From Deltaproteobacteria bacterium (GTDB lineage: Bacteria; Myxococcota_A; UBA796; GCA-2862545), in the NCBI GenBank assembly GCA_006226595.1, contig SBGP01000009.1, positions 1-64,000 of the forward strand: a stretch of 64,000 nucleotides of DNA, given 5' to 3'. The notes below the pieces were generated by a model, which made no database searches, was not told the origin of the DNA, and worked only from the letters and a program-made list of their open reading frames with translations. Below, piece after piece: positions 9,962 through 18,572 of this stretch (the stretch's first letter is position 1; every line of letters starts with the position of its first letter). The position numbers and the translations under genes were made by a program.

Positions 9962-11263
9962 ATGGCCTACATGCTGGAAGACGTAGCCTACGTGCGTGCG
10001 GAGTTGGGGGCACGCCGGCTGTCCGTGACCGCGATGGCGCGATGCATCGGAGTTCACGGCCGCACCCTGCGGAACCAACTGAACGGAACCAACGCCCTCA
10101 CGGGGGCGAACGCGCGGAAGCTCCGAGAGGCGCTCGATGAGCGAGGCCAGTGGCACGACCTACGAGCGCGGGACGTGCTGGTAACACTAGGGCTTCGACT
10201 CACGAGGGAAGAGGCTGCTGACCTCCGACCCGGGTTGGTTCGGTCCAGCGATGGGACGGCTCACCCGCCCAAGACCATCCAGCGACTACTCACGGTACCG
10301 TCCTGGCTGGACACCGTGGTGCTCAACCTGGAGGTCCCCACCGAGAATCAGCCTCGTGTCGAGGCGGTCATCCGGGCGGCACGGAGCTTCGGTACAGGGA
10401 GAGACATCAAGGCGGGCTGCGAGCACCAGCTCGAACTGTTCCGCGTCGAGGCCGCGGGCATCTGCTCTGGGGGCAGCCTGATTGTCGCCTGGAAGCCGTT
10501 CAGCCGCCGGGCCACGTTCTGGTGCCGCGTGCAGTTCCACCCGGGTCTCCCCGGGCACCTGGACTTCGTTCGTCAGCTCCAGGTCGCGGCGCGTCGCGGT
10601 TATCCCAGGCCGGGTGGACCGGGCATCGCCGTTGTCCGAATGGACCCGTTCGTGGACATCGGCATGCCGATCGGATCGTTCTTCGTCAGCCGCACTCGGG
10701 CACGACGATACCGGTACCTGGAAGGGGCGGCCGGGGCGGAGACGCTGTACGTCGGGAGTCGAGCCTCCGGGGCCCTCCTGCGGTGCTATGACGCTGTTGC
10801 GAAGCACGGTTTGGCGTCCGCGCACCCGATTGTTCGGGTTGAGCTGGAGCTGCGTCCGAAGACGCCCATCTGTCTGTGGAGCGGGGAGCTGGAGGAGTTT
10901 GGGGCGCAGCACCTGTCGGGAATCCGGCTTCACGCCTCCCAGCTGTCAGCGGCTACGGTGGCCGAACGCGCGCTGCTGATGCTCGCCCGCCGCGATGGTG
11001 TCGCCTTTGTGCGGAAGCAGCTGTCCCGCGAGTCGTCAGCCGCGCTTGCTGACTTCGACCAGCTGCTTGATAGGGCTTCAGACGCACTCCCGGTCTTCGA
11101 CGTGAGGGACCACTTGATTCGAGGGTGGCACCTCGCCCTGTACTGGTTGAGACATCGCCTGTGTCGTCACGGACAGGGACGCCTGATCGAGGTCCGCCCA
11201 GGCGTGCTCGGACAGAACAGCGGTCGCCGAATTGTCGTCTGGACGAAAGGCCGTTTCTCCTAG
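9962..11263 (+). CDS. Rep_trans-like replication initiator / relaxase with N-terminal HTH
   Basis: A 433-residue protein. Residues 1-60 form a Cro/C1-like helix-turn-helix (SVTAMARCIGVHGRTLRNQL). The C-terminal half has the signature of the replication-initiation-factor family (Rep_trans, as in pT181 Rep, phage RstA, Tn916 Orf20 and ICEBs1 NicK): ETLYVGSRASGALLRCYDAV, then HPIVRVELEL. Such proteins nick DNA to start rolling-circle replication or mobilisation. GGAG lies six bases before the ATG. Copies of AATTGTCGYCT lie upstream (array), inside (10480) and at the 3' end (11230). Next genes in the same direction are the excisionase-type protein and integrase, the order seen in small integrative elements. 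The nicking Tyr was not assigned. Confidence 0.75.
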   Translation: MAYMLEDVAYVRAELGARRLSVTAMARCIGVHGRTLRNQLNGTNALTGANARKLREALDERGQWHDLRARDVLVTLGLRLTREEAADLRPGLVRSSDGTAHPPKTIQRLLTVPSWLDTVVLNLEVPTENQPRVEAVIRAARSFGTGRDIKAGCEHQLELFRVEAAGICSGGSLIVAWKPFSRRATFWCRVQFHPGLPGHLDFVRQLQVAARRGYPRPGGPGIAVVRMDPFVDIGMPIGSFFVSRTRARRYRYLEGAAGAETLYVGSRASGALLRCYDAVAKHGLASAHPIVRVELELRPKTPICLWSGELEEFGAQHLSGIRLHASQLSAATVAERALLMLARRDGVAFVRKQLSRESSAALADFDQLLDRASDALPVFDVRDHLIRGWHLALYWLRHRLCRHGQGRLIEVRPGVLGQNSGRRIVVWTKGRFS

Positions 11264-11526
11264 TACGCGTTGTCGCCTGCCCGAACCCGCGACGACCGGG
11301 GTGATGCAGTGCGCCCAATTGTCGCCTCTGTGGACCTAGAACCGGTCGCCGAATTGTCGTCTGCCAGCCCACCGGAAGTTCGGGTCTCCAACGGTGAAGC
11401 AGCGTCCCCGACGCAACCCCATGGAGGTGGGCCACTCCTGCCTTCACGGACGCGCGCGCGAACTTTCTCAAGAAAATCCGAACTTAAATTGTCGTCTGGA
11501 CCCAAAGCCGTTTCTCCTAGTAGGCG
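11230..11526 (+). repeat. Duplicated 40-bp 3' end of rep
   Basis: 11230-11269 (the last codons and stop of rep) and 11487-11526 match at about 36 of 40 positions. In rep it codes IVVWTKGRFS-stop; the second copy reads IVVWTQSRFS-stop in the equivalent frame but has no gene attached. It looks like the remnant of a second rep tail left by recombination. Confidence 0.85.
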
Positions 11527-11598
11527 AACCGGGAGACCAAAACACAACGCTGGGAAGTCCGCGGGTACCTACCGAGTGAACCCAACAGGGAGCACCGT
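11264..11598. other. Intergenic region rep to xis with four motif copies
   Basis: 335 bp without a convincing gene. Element-motif copies are at 11268 (degenerate), 11317, 11352 and 11487, all +. The 21 bases around 11340-11362 nearly repeat those around 11221-11241. This could be part of an origin or a regulatory region for the excisionase/integrase operon. Confidence 0.7.
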
Positions 11599-11829
11599 AT
11601 GAGCCCGCGACTCGAACTTCTCACGGCCGAAGAGGTCGCCCAGATCCTCCGCGTGAAGACGCGCACGGTCTACGACCTCGTTCGCAATCACGAGCTGCCC
11701 GCTCTGCGCCTGGGAGACCGCTGCCTGCGCTTCAGGCCCTCGGCCATCGAGGCCTGGCTTGACGCCCGGCAGCAGGCCGAGGCCGCGCTCCAGCAGCGAC
11801 CCGCGCTCGCGTTCCACCGCTCCCGCTGA
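11599..11829 (+). CDS. Excisionase/AlpA-type helix-turn-helix protein
   Basis: A 76-residue protein with the MerR-like winged helix of the excisionase (HTH_17) family: LLTAEEVAQILRVKTRTVYD, then a short wing LPALRLGDRCLRFRPSAIEAWL. Such proteins bend DNA and steer integrases to excision, or activate integrase genes. It precedes the integrase gene by 99 bp on the same strand, and a motif copy lies in that gap (11863). A modest ribosome site (AGGGAG) precedes the ATG. Confidence 0.9.
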   Translation: MSPRLELLTAEEVAQILRVKTRTVYDLVRNHELPALRLGDRCLRFRPSAIEAWLDARQQAEAALQQRPALAFHRSR

Positions 11830-11928
11830 CCTCGCCCCTGGGCGAGGCCACATCGCCCACCCAATTGTCGTCCAGCGTGCTCGCCATCGGCGTGCGCGAG
11901 GGGCGGCGCTCACCCCGAGGACAGCACC

Positions 11929-13056
11929 ATGGCCAACCCCTGGAAGGTCTACCAGACCCCGAAGTCCAACTCCTGGATCATCGACTTTCACTACCGCGAC
12001 GAGCACGGACTCCCGCAGCGGTTCCGCCGCAGCGCCGGTCGCGGCGTGGGCAAGGCCGAGGCGCAGCGCAAGGCCCGCGCGCTCTACCACGAGATGCAGC
12101 GAGACCCCATCGCCTTCGTCGACACCATCGAGCGCGGGCGTCGTACCCGCGCCGACGCGCGTCCCTTCACCCAGGTCGCCGACGACTACTACGAGCAGTA
12201 CGTGCTGGTACGCCTGAAGGGCACGACCATCCGCAGTCACGAGCAGATCCTGCGGGTCCACCTCAAGCCGTACTTCGCGTCCACGGACATCCGGGGCATC
12301 GGCAAGGCGGAAGTGGACACGTACATGGGCTCGAAGCGCCGTGCGGGCCTGTCCAAGAAGTCGGTCAACAACCACCTCTCGGTGCTCTCCAGCGTGTTCG
12401 CCTTCGCGCACGAGCGGGGCTGGGTCGCGGAGAACCCGACGAAGAAGAAGCGTCTGAAGGTCGAACAGACCGGGTTCAACTGGATCGACGCCGAGACCTC
12501 GGTCGGGTTCCTCGCCGCCATCAGGGCCCAGGACCCGCACTACTATCCGGTGTTTCTCGCCGCCCTCCGGACCGGGATGCGGCAGGGCGAGCTGATCGCA
12601 CTCCGCTGGCAGAACGTTCGGCTGGACGCGGCGCAGCCCTACATCGAGGTGCGCCACAGCCGCAGCCACGGGGTGACCACCTCGACGAAGGGCAACCGGG
12701 TCCGCCATGTGGGGATTCACCCCGAACTCGCCGCCGTCCTACACCCCCTGCGCGGTCAGCCCGGCGACCTCGTGTTCACCAGCACCTCCGGCCAACAGCT
12801 CACGGGCAACGTGCTCAAGAATCCGATGCGGAGGGCCAAGGCCGCCATCGGGCGCCCGGAGCTTCGTTTCCACGACCTGCGCCACTCCTTTGCGAGCCAG
12901 CTGACCGCGAGAGGTATCGCGCTCCAGGTGGTCCAGGGTCTGCTGGGCCACTCGGAGGTCAGCACCACCGCCAAGTACTCCCACCCCACGGCGAGCCTGG
13001 CCTTCGAGGCCATCGCGACCCTCGGCGACGCGGTTCCCGCATTGGCGGCGAAGTGA
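11929..13056 (+). CDS. int: Tyrosine site-specific integrase
   Basis: A 375-residue phage-type integrase: N-terminal AP2-like arm-binding part (about 1-65), SAM-like core-binding domain (about 80-175), then the catalytic domain. Visible catalytic residues are Arg in ALRTGMRQGE (about 217), HDLRHSFAS (H-x-x-R, about 314-317), LGHS (His, about 341) and the nucleophile Tyr in TTAKYSH (about 350). It should recombine the ssrA 3' end with the element's attP. It lies about 3.9 kb from attL and 13 kb from attR, so the integrase is not at the end, which fits cargo on the right side. GTGA overlap with the next gene suggests co-transcription. Confidence 0.95.
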   Translation: MANPWKVYQTPKSNSWIIDFHYRDEHGLPQRFRRSAGRGVGKAEAQRKARALYHEMQRDPIAFVDTIERGRRTRADARPFTQVADDYYEQYVLVRLKGTTIRSHEQILRVHLKPYFASTDIRGIGKAEVDTYMGSKRRAGLSKKSVNNHLSVLSSVFAFAHERGWVAENPTKKKRLKVEQTGFNWIDAETSVGFLAAIRAQDPHYYPVFLAALRTGMRQGELIALRWQNVRLDAAQPYIEVRHSRSHGVTTSTKGNRVRHVGIHPELAAVLHPLRGQPGDLVFTSTSGQQLTGNVLKNPMRRAKAAIGRPELRFHDLRHSFASQLTARGIALQVVQGLLGHSEVSTTAKYSHPTASLAFEAIATLGDAVPALAAK

Positions 13057-13736
13057 GCGCCCGCATGCAGAAGCGGACGGTGCGGCTGCCCCACCCAGCC
13101 TCCTCCCGAAAGCTCGAGGTACGCGGCCCCGCGCAGCGATGTCGCACAGATGACCAGGCACGCAGGGCCTTCGACACTGCCCTGACTCGCGCGGCCCAGC
13201 TCGAGCACGGCATCTACGATGACGGGGACCTCCCCGCCGAGAGCTGGTCTGTGTGGTGGGGCGACCGCCCACACGTCGAGAACGGCTCAATTGTCGTCTG
13301 GCTCTGGCCCGAGGACTCGGACGGCGGCGAGCGGAGCGCCGAGCTGCTGCGCGAGACTTTCGAGAAGGCTGGCTTCCGCGTCACGCGGGAGGACCGCCCT
13401 ACGAGACCTCCAACGCTGCACACGCGGCCCTACGTCGTGCGGGCGGGCGAGGCGCTGGTGGGCTGCACGCTCTACCCGGACCTCGACTACATTCGGGAAC
13501 GCGGACGTGAGGCCCCGCAGGTCGACCGCTGCTTCGACTTCCGGGTCCAGCGGTGTCCATCCTGCGGTGCACGCGTTCAGTCACGAGGCGTTGTGTGGGG
13601 ATTGCCCACCGCCGACGCGAGCTTCCGGCTCTCGCTTGGGGAGGTCGAGGCGCTCGGCTGCATGCCCGGGTCCGATAACGCCGTCTGCCCGGCCTGCGAG
13701 GAGACCTTCTACGCCACCCCAGAGGAGGAAGCATGA
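13053..13736 (+). CDS. Hypothetical protein with two CxxC pairs
   Basis: A 227-residue protein starting at GTG 13053, overlapping the integrase stop by four bases (an ATG at 13065 is also possible). The C-terminus has RCPSCGARV and VCPACEETF, two CxxC knuckles about 45 residues apart that could bind one zinc. The middle part (WSVWWGDRP, IVVWLWPEDSD, FRVTREDRP) looks like a small alpha/beta domain. One element-motif copy (13289) lies in the coding sequence. It is coupled to the next gene by an ATGA overlap, so int and these two genes probably form an operon. Confidence 0.75.
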   Translation: MSARMQKRTVRLPHPASSRKLEVRGPAQRCRTDDQARRAFDTALTRAAQLEHGIYDDGDLPAESWSVWWGDRPHVENGSIVVWLWPEDSDGGERSAELLRETFEKAGFRVTREDRPTRPPTLHTRPYVVRAGEALVGCTLYPDLDYIRERGREAPQVDRCFDFRVQRCPSCGARVQSRGVVWGLPTADASFRLSLGEVEALGCMPGSDNAVCPACEETFYATPEEEA

Positions 13737-14392
13737 CCCTCATCCTCACCGCCCTGCTGCTGATGCAGCCGGCCCAGGCCCAACAGCCGGATGCGCCCGC
13801 CGCCGTCCAAGCTGGGCCCCGTGTGAGTCTTGCCGTGAAGGGGTTCTCGACGGCCAACGTCGAGGCCCTGCAAGCCCATGAACGCGCCCTGAACTCCCGC
13901 ATGGCCGCCTTCACCGAGTCCAAGGGACTCGCCGTCGCCGTCGACTACGGCCACGGCGGCACCCTCGTCACCGTCGAAGAGGTCGTGGACCTCCCCGCGG
14001 ACGGCCTCGGCCTGGTCCCGGTGGGGATGGGCGTCAAGGCACTCGACCACCGCCGCGGCTTCCTGCTCGCCACTGAGGTGAACGCCTGGGTCGCGACGGG
14101 CCCGTGGCGGGAGGCGGCGCTGTCGGGCAACGCCGCCCTGGCCGAGGCGCTGGGTCAGCGGGGAATTGTCGTCCAGCTGAAGAACGGGAGCGGGGACGTC
14201 CTGATGCTCCCGTACACCCCCGGCTACAGCGGTCAGGTAACCCTCGGCAGCGTCGTGTACGTCCGTGAGCCAAAGGAAGCCTGGGAGGTCTTCGTGCACC
14301 CCAGGGACGGGTCGCTCGGGTCGCCCCGCGGCGCGGACGGCTCGCCGACCAACACCGCGAAGCTCTACCGGTGGTTCGGCGAGGAGTACTAG
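13733..14392 (+). CDS. Secreted hypothetical protein
   Basis: A 219-residue protein with a clear signal peptide (MTLILTALLLMQPAQA, cleavage probably after AQA). The mature part is a mixed alpha/beta domain without recognised motifs or Cys pairs; beta-rich stretches include VAVDYGHGGTLVTVEEV and QVTLGSVVYVREP. ATGA overlap with the previous gene. One element-motif copy (14164) is translated as GIVVQLK. A periplasmic product on an element with no transfer genes is unexpected; it could be surface exclusion or accessory, but nothing supports a specific role. Confidence 0.75.
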   Translation: MTLILTALLLMQPAQAQQPDAPAAVQAGPRVSLAVKGFSTANVEALQAHERALNSRMAAFTESKGLAVAVDYGHGGTLVTVEEVVDLPADGLGLVPVGMGVKALDHRRGFLLATEVNAWVATGPWREAALSGNAALAEALGQRGIVVQLKNGSGDVLMLPYTPGYSGQVTLGSVVYVREPKEAWEVFVHPRDGSLGSPRGADGSPTNTAKLYRWFGEEY

Positions 14393-14505
14393 ACGGAGCC
14401 GGTCCGGCGGAATCTGTCGGAGTTCCGTCGGACTTTGCCCCGCGAGCGTGCTGCGATCCTGGCAATACGCCCGACGATCCGCTGACTGCACAGGTTCACG
14501 ATGCC

Positions 14506-14564
14506 AGGCGACAATTGGCGGCTGCGGGGGACATACCCGCGTCCAGGTTCGCCAGACGACAATC
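14506..14564 (-). repeat. Two inverted copies of the element motif
   Basis: 14506-14516 and 14554-14564 read AATTGTCGCCT and GATTGTCGTCT on the minus strand, whereas copies from 9.1 to 14.2 kb are on the plus strand. They lie in the 253-bp gap before the AlbA_2 gene and mark the end of the element core. Confidence 0.75.
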
Positions 14565-14645
14565 CACACCACGACGGGGCAGTGGAGCGAAACGGCACGG
14601 CGGGTATGCTTGCAGCGCTGGTTGATCGTAGTGACCGGAGTGCGA

Positions 14646-15842
14646 ATGGCGAAGGAACGGTGGACCACCAGAACGCTGCGCGACGCGCTTCTTGGCGGCC
14701 TACAGCCCGACGCCGACTTGGTGCGCGCCCTCATTCAGCAGCAGCTCAAGGAGGACTACCTCTTCGACTGGAAGGTCGGCGAGGCCCTCGAGAACGATCG
14801 CGGCGGACACAACACCGACGCCATCCGCGAGTACGTCACGGGCTTTGCCAACGGGGACGGCGGCGTGGTGATCATCGGGGTTGCCGACCCAGCCGCAGCC
14901 GAGGGCGGCAAGTACAGACCGTGGAGTCTGGCAGGCTGCCCCAAGCCCCCGCCCAACGGGTATCGGGCCTGGGTGGCCAGCGCTCTGGCCGACCAGCGCC
15001 CCTTCCTCCAGCCCGCCCCTCGCGTCGAAACCGTCGAGGTTGACGGTCACCTGGTGCTCATCGTGGCCGTTGCGCGTGCGCCAGGCCTCGTGCCGGTGAC
15101 GGTCAAGAAGAAGGGCACCGGGTACTACCTCCGCTTTGGAGACGGGTTTCACTGGATGCCGCCATACCTGAAGGCGGACCTGCTGCTCGGTAGGCAGACC
15201 AGACCCAGTCTTGAGGTGGTGACCTACTACCGTGACGCGGAGATCCGCATCGAGCCGGAGGAGGACCGTCTCTACTTGAAACTGGGCGTCCAGCTGAAGA
15301 ATGTGGGGCTGACCTGGGTGGAGCGTTCCAGGGTCGGGGTCGTGTTTCCAGGGGCACCGCGCGAGAACTCGGACACGCAAACCCTCACCGAGCACCACCA
15401 GCTCCGAAGCTGGATCCGGTCTGTGGAGGAGACGGCGGGGCACTCCTGGGAAACACCAGCCATCAGCTACTACGAGTTCGTGGAGGCGAAACCATCCTCC
15501 GACATGAGCCCATTCCAGGACAGTCAGCCACGAGGCACCGCCCAGACCTGGCTGCGCCGTGCGCTCGACGCCACCCCCCGGAGCTTTGACCTCCACGTCT
15601 ACGCGGGGGTGTGGGTGACTACTCCCCATGGGCTCCCAGCGTGGTGGCAGCTGCGTCTGCATCTTGAAGCAGACGACGCCGTCCTCCAGCGCCTTCGCAC
15701 AGGTACGGGACCTTGGCATCGCGGCTTCTCGCCGAGCCATTCACTGCGGCCCTGTGCCCCCGGAGAACGGCCGCTCGTGGGCGTTGTGCCATCATCTTGG
15801 ACCGACCCTTCACTCATCGGCCCCGCTGCCGAGGACACCTAG
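14646..15842 (+). CDS. AlbA_2 (Schlafen-type) domain protein
   Basis: A 398-residue protein. Residues about 25-150 form an AlbA_2/Schlafen-like domain: [18 protein letters not shown], then [20 protein letters not shown], the conserved 'few, glycine-rich turn, I-G-V' core of this putative ATP- or nucleic-acid-binding fold. The C-terminal half is beta-rich and unassigned. The ATG at 14646 has GGAG five to six bases upstream. It stops five bases before hsdM, so it is very probably the first gene of the restriction operon. Proteins of this family often accompany restriction or anti-phage genes; its role here (sensor, regulator or extra effector) is inference. Confidence 0.8.
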   Translation: MAKERWTTRTLRDALLGGLQPDADLVRALIQQQLKEDYLFDWKVGEALENDRGGHNTDAIREYVTGFANGDGGVVIIGVADPAAAEGGKYRPWSLAGCPKPPPNGYRAWVASALADQRPFLQPAPRVETVEVDGHLVLIVAVARAPGLVPVTVKKKGTGYYLRFGDGFHWMPPYLKADLLLGRQTRPSLEVVTYYRDAEIRIEPEEDRLYLKLGVQLKNVGLTWVERSRVGVVFPGAPRENSDTQTLTEHHQLRSWIRSVEETAGHSWETPAISYYEFVEAKPSSDMSPFQDSQPRGTAQTWLRRALDATPRSFDLHVYAGVWVTTPHGLPAWWQLRLHLEADDAVLQRLRTGTGPWHRGFSPSHSLRPCAPGERPLVGVVPSSWTDPSLIGPAAEDT

Positions 15843-15847
15843 GAACC

Positions 15848-17332
15848 ATGCCCCAACTCACCCTCCCCGAACTCGAACGACACCTCTGGGGTGCCGCCGA
15901 CATCCTCCGGGGCTCCATCGACTCCAGCGACTACAAGCACTACATCTTCGGCCTGCTCTTCTACAAGCGGCTCAACGACGTGTGGCTGGAGGAGTACGAG
16001 GAGCGCCTCGACGAATACGACGACGACGAGCTGGCCCGCGACCCCGAGGAGCACCGCTTCCACATCCCCGACGGCACCTTCTGGGCCGATGTCCGCAAGC
16101 ACAGCACCGACATCGGCACCGAGCTGAACACGGCCTTCCGGGCCATCGAGGACGCCAACCCCAGGCTCAAGGGCGTGTTCCAGGACGTGGACTTCGCCAA
16201 CCGGCAGCGGTTCCCCGACCACCTGCTCGACGCCCTGCTCCAGCACTTCGAGAAGCACGGGATGCGCAAGGCCGACGTGCCCTCCACCATGCTCGGCGAC
16301 GCCTACGAGTACCTCATCGCCCAGTTCGCCGACGACGCGGGCAAGAAGGGCGGCGAGTTCTACACGCCCAAGCAGGTCGTGAAGCTGATGGTCGAGATCC
16401 TCCAGCCCGAGGAGGGCATGACGGTCTACGACCCCACCTGCGGCTCGGGCGGCATGTTGCTGGAGGCTACCCACTTCATGGAGCGGAACGGGCTCAACCC
16501 CAAGTCGCTCACCCTGTACGGCCAGGAGAAGAACCTCAACACCTGGGCCATCTGCAAGATGTCGCTGTTCCTGCACGACATCGACGACGCCTTCATCGAG
16601 CGGGGCGACACCCTGGCCGACCCCAAGCACCTCGCCAGCGACAAGACCGTGAAGCGGTTCGACCTGGTGCTCGCCAACCCGCCGTTCTCGCTGAAGTCCT
16701 GGGGGCACAAGGTGTGGAGCAAGGGCGACCCCTTCTCCCGCGACACCTACGGCTGCCCGCCCAAGTCCTACGGTGACCTCGCCTTCGTCCAGCACATGGT
16801 GGCCTCGGTGAAGTCCGGCGGGCGGATGGCGGTGGTCGTGCCCCACGGCGTGCTGTTCCGGGGTGGAGCCGAGGGCAAGATCCGGGAGGGGCTGCTCAAG
16901 GACGACCTCATCGAAGCCGTGGTCGGTCTCGGGCCGAACCTGTTCTACGGCACGGGTATCCCGGCAGCGGTGCTGTTCATCCACCGCGACAAGCCCGCCG
17001 ACCGGAAGGCCAAGGTCCTCATCGTCAACGGCGACAAGGACTTCATCGAGGGCAAGAACCAGAACCACCTGGGTGACGAGCACGTCGCCAAGCTCGCCCA
17101 GGCGGTCCACGACTTCACGGACGAGGAGCTGTTCTGCCGGGTGGTCGGTCTCGACGAGATCGAGGACAACGACTTCAACCTCAACCTCACCCGCTACGTG
17201 CAGACGGACCCGCCGCCGCCGCCCATCGACGTGAAGGCCGAGGTGGCGACGCTCCAGGAGCTGATGGCGAAGCGGGACGAGGCAGAAGGCCGGATGGTCG
17301 GGTTCTTGAAGGAGCTTGGCTATGCCGAGTGA
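15848..17332 (+). CDS. hsdM: Type I restriction-modification methyltransferase subunit
   Basis: A 494-residue N6-adenine DNA methyltransferase. The N-terminal HsdM_N helical domain starts [18 protein letters not shown]; the SAM motif DPTCGSGGM is at about 196-204 and the catalytic NPPF motif (LANPPFS) at about 276. With HsdS it methylates the recognition sequence; with HsdR it forms the restriction complex. The ATG at 15848 is near GAGG. It overlaps hsdS by 11 bp, and the whole hsdM-hsdS-hsdR set is in one frame-coupled operon. Confidence 0.96.
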   Translation: MPQLTLPELERHLWGAADILRGSIDSSDYKHYIFGLLFYKRLNDVWLEEYEERLDEYDDDELARDPEEHRFHIPDGTFWADVRKHSTDIGTELNTAFRAIEDANPRLKGVFQDVDFANRQRFPDHLLDALLQHFEKHGMRKADVPSTMLGDAYEYLIAQFADDAGKKGGEFYTPKQVVKLMVEILQPEEGMTVYDPTCGSGGMLLEATHFMERNGLNPKSLTLYGQEKNLNTWAICKMSLFLHDIDDAFIERGDTLADPKHLASDKTVKRFDLVLANPPFSLKSWGHKVWSKGDPFSRDTYGCPPKSYGDLAFVQHMVASVKSGGRMAVVVPHGVLFRGGAEGKIREGLLKDDLIEAVVGLGPNLFYGTGIPAAVLFIHRDKPADRKAKVLIVNGDKDFIEGKNQNHLGDEHVAKLAQAVHDFTDEELFCRVVGLDEIEDNDFNLNLTRYVQTDPPPPPIDVKAEVATLQELMAKRDEAEGRMVGFLKELGYAE

Positions 17333-18572
17333 GGTTCCCAGCGGTTGGCAGACCCAGCCACTGCGAAAGCTGGGCAAGTTCGTCAAGAGCAAGGGCGGTC
17401 CCAAGAAGGACGAGTCTGAAGACGGAGTCCCAGTCGTTCGGTACGGCGAGCTGTACACCAAGCATGACGATGTCATTCGTGGCTTCCACTCCTTCGTGCC
17501 GTCCGAGGTCGCCGAGAAGAAGTACACCCGACTTCGCGTCGGAGACGTGCTGTTCGCCGGATCGGGCGAGACCCTCGAAGAGATTGGAAAGTCTGCGGCC
17601 TTCCTCGGACCGGAGCCCGCCTACGGCAGCGGCGACATCATCATCTTCCGCCCTGGTCGGGACCTGGACCCACTGTTTGTCGGGTACGCATCGAACGGCC
17701 CGGACGCAGTTCGGCACAAGAGCCGAACGGGTCAGGGAAGCTCTGTGATGCACATCTACACGCACAACCTGGAGAAGCTCCCGCTCTCGGTCCCACCCCT
17801 CCCCGAGCAGAAGAAGATCGCTGCCATCCTCTCCTCCGTGGACGAGGCCATCCAGGCGACCCAGGCGGTCATTGAGCAGACCCGGCGGGTGAAGGAAGGG
17901 CTGCTCCAGGACCTGCTGACCCGAGGCATCGGGCACACGCGGTTCAAGCAGACGAAGCTGGGCAAGATCCCCGAGACGTGGTCGCTTCGGCCAGCCAATG
18001 AAGTCTGCGAAGCCGTCATCGACTGCAAGAACCGGACGCCCCCAGAGACGGAGACGGGCTTCGCCGTCGTGCGGACGCCCAACGTCAGGAACGGACGCTT
18101 CGTCACTGCCGGGCTCAAGTTCACCGACGAGGACAGCTACGAGGTCTGGACCCAACGCGGTCGTCCCCAACCCGGCGATGTACTGATCACCCGCGAGGCT
18201 CCCGTTGGAGAAGTGGCACTGTTGCCATCAGAGATCGGTCCCGCCTGCCTTGGGCAACGCATGATGATGTACAGGCCCGACCCAGCCAAGCTGGACAACG
18301 AGTTCATGCTGGCTGCACTCTTGTCGCCTGCGGTTCAAGGCCATCTGTTGATCTTGGCGGGTGGCTCCACAGTCGGCCACGTTCGAGTCGGCGACATCAG
18401 AACGCTCCCTATCCCTGTGGCACCGCTTCCCGAACAGAGGCAGATCGCTCGCATCATGAGGTCGGTGGGCACCGTCGAGAGCGGTCACCAGGAGAAGCTG
18501 AACGAACTCCAGAAGGTGAAGGCCGGTCTCCTCCAAGACCTCCTCACCGGCAAGGTCAGGGTGTCGGTGTGA
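17322..18572 (+). CDS. hsdS: Type I restriction-modification specificity subunit
   Basis: A 416-residue protein with two target-recognition domains (about 5-165 and 205-365), each followed by the conserved spacer helix: [17 protein letters not shown] and [16 protein letters not shown]. Each TRD ends with the repeat [25 protein letters not shown], so the protein has the usual internal near-symmetry. It recognises a bipartite DNA site; the sequence cannot be read from the protein. The ATG at 17322 has GGAG seven bases upstream. It overlaps hsdR by GTGA. Confidence 0.95.
   Translation: MPSEVPSGWQTQPLRKLGKFVKSKGGPKKDESEDGVPVVRYGELYTKHDDVIRGFHSFVPSEVAEKKYTRLRVGDVLFAGSGETLEEIGKSAAFLGPEPAYGSGDIIIFRPGRDLDPLFVGYASNGPDAVRHKSRTGQGSSVMHIYTHNLEKLPLSVPPLPEQKKIAAILSSVDEAIQATQAVIEQTRRVKEGLLQDLLTRGIGHTRFKQTKLGKIPETWSLRPANEVCEAVIDCKNRTPPETETGFAVVRTPNVRNGRFVTAGLKFTDEDSYEVWTQRGRPQPGDVLITREAPVGEVALLPSEIGPACLGQRMMMYRPDPAKLDNEFMLAALLSPAVQGHLLILAGGSTVGHVRVGDIRTLPIPVAPLPEQRQIARIMRSVGTVESGHQEKLNELQKVKAGLLQDLLTGKVRVSV

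Noticed and set aside
11865-13052. Frame upstream of 13053 that would make a 623-residue protein
   Set aside because: It runs in a different frame through the integrase gene, whose motifs are complete; the real downstream gene begins at the GTGA overlap.
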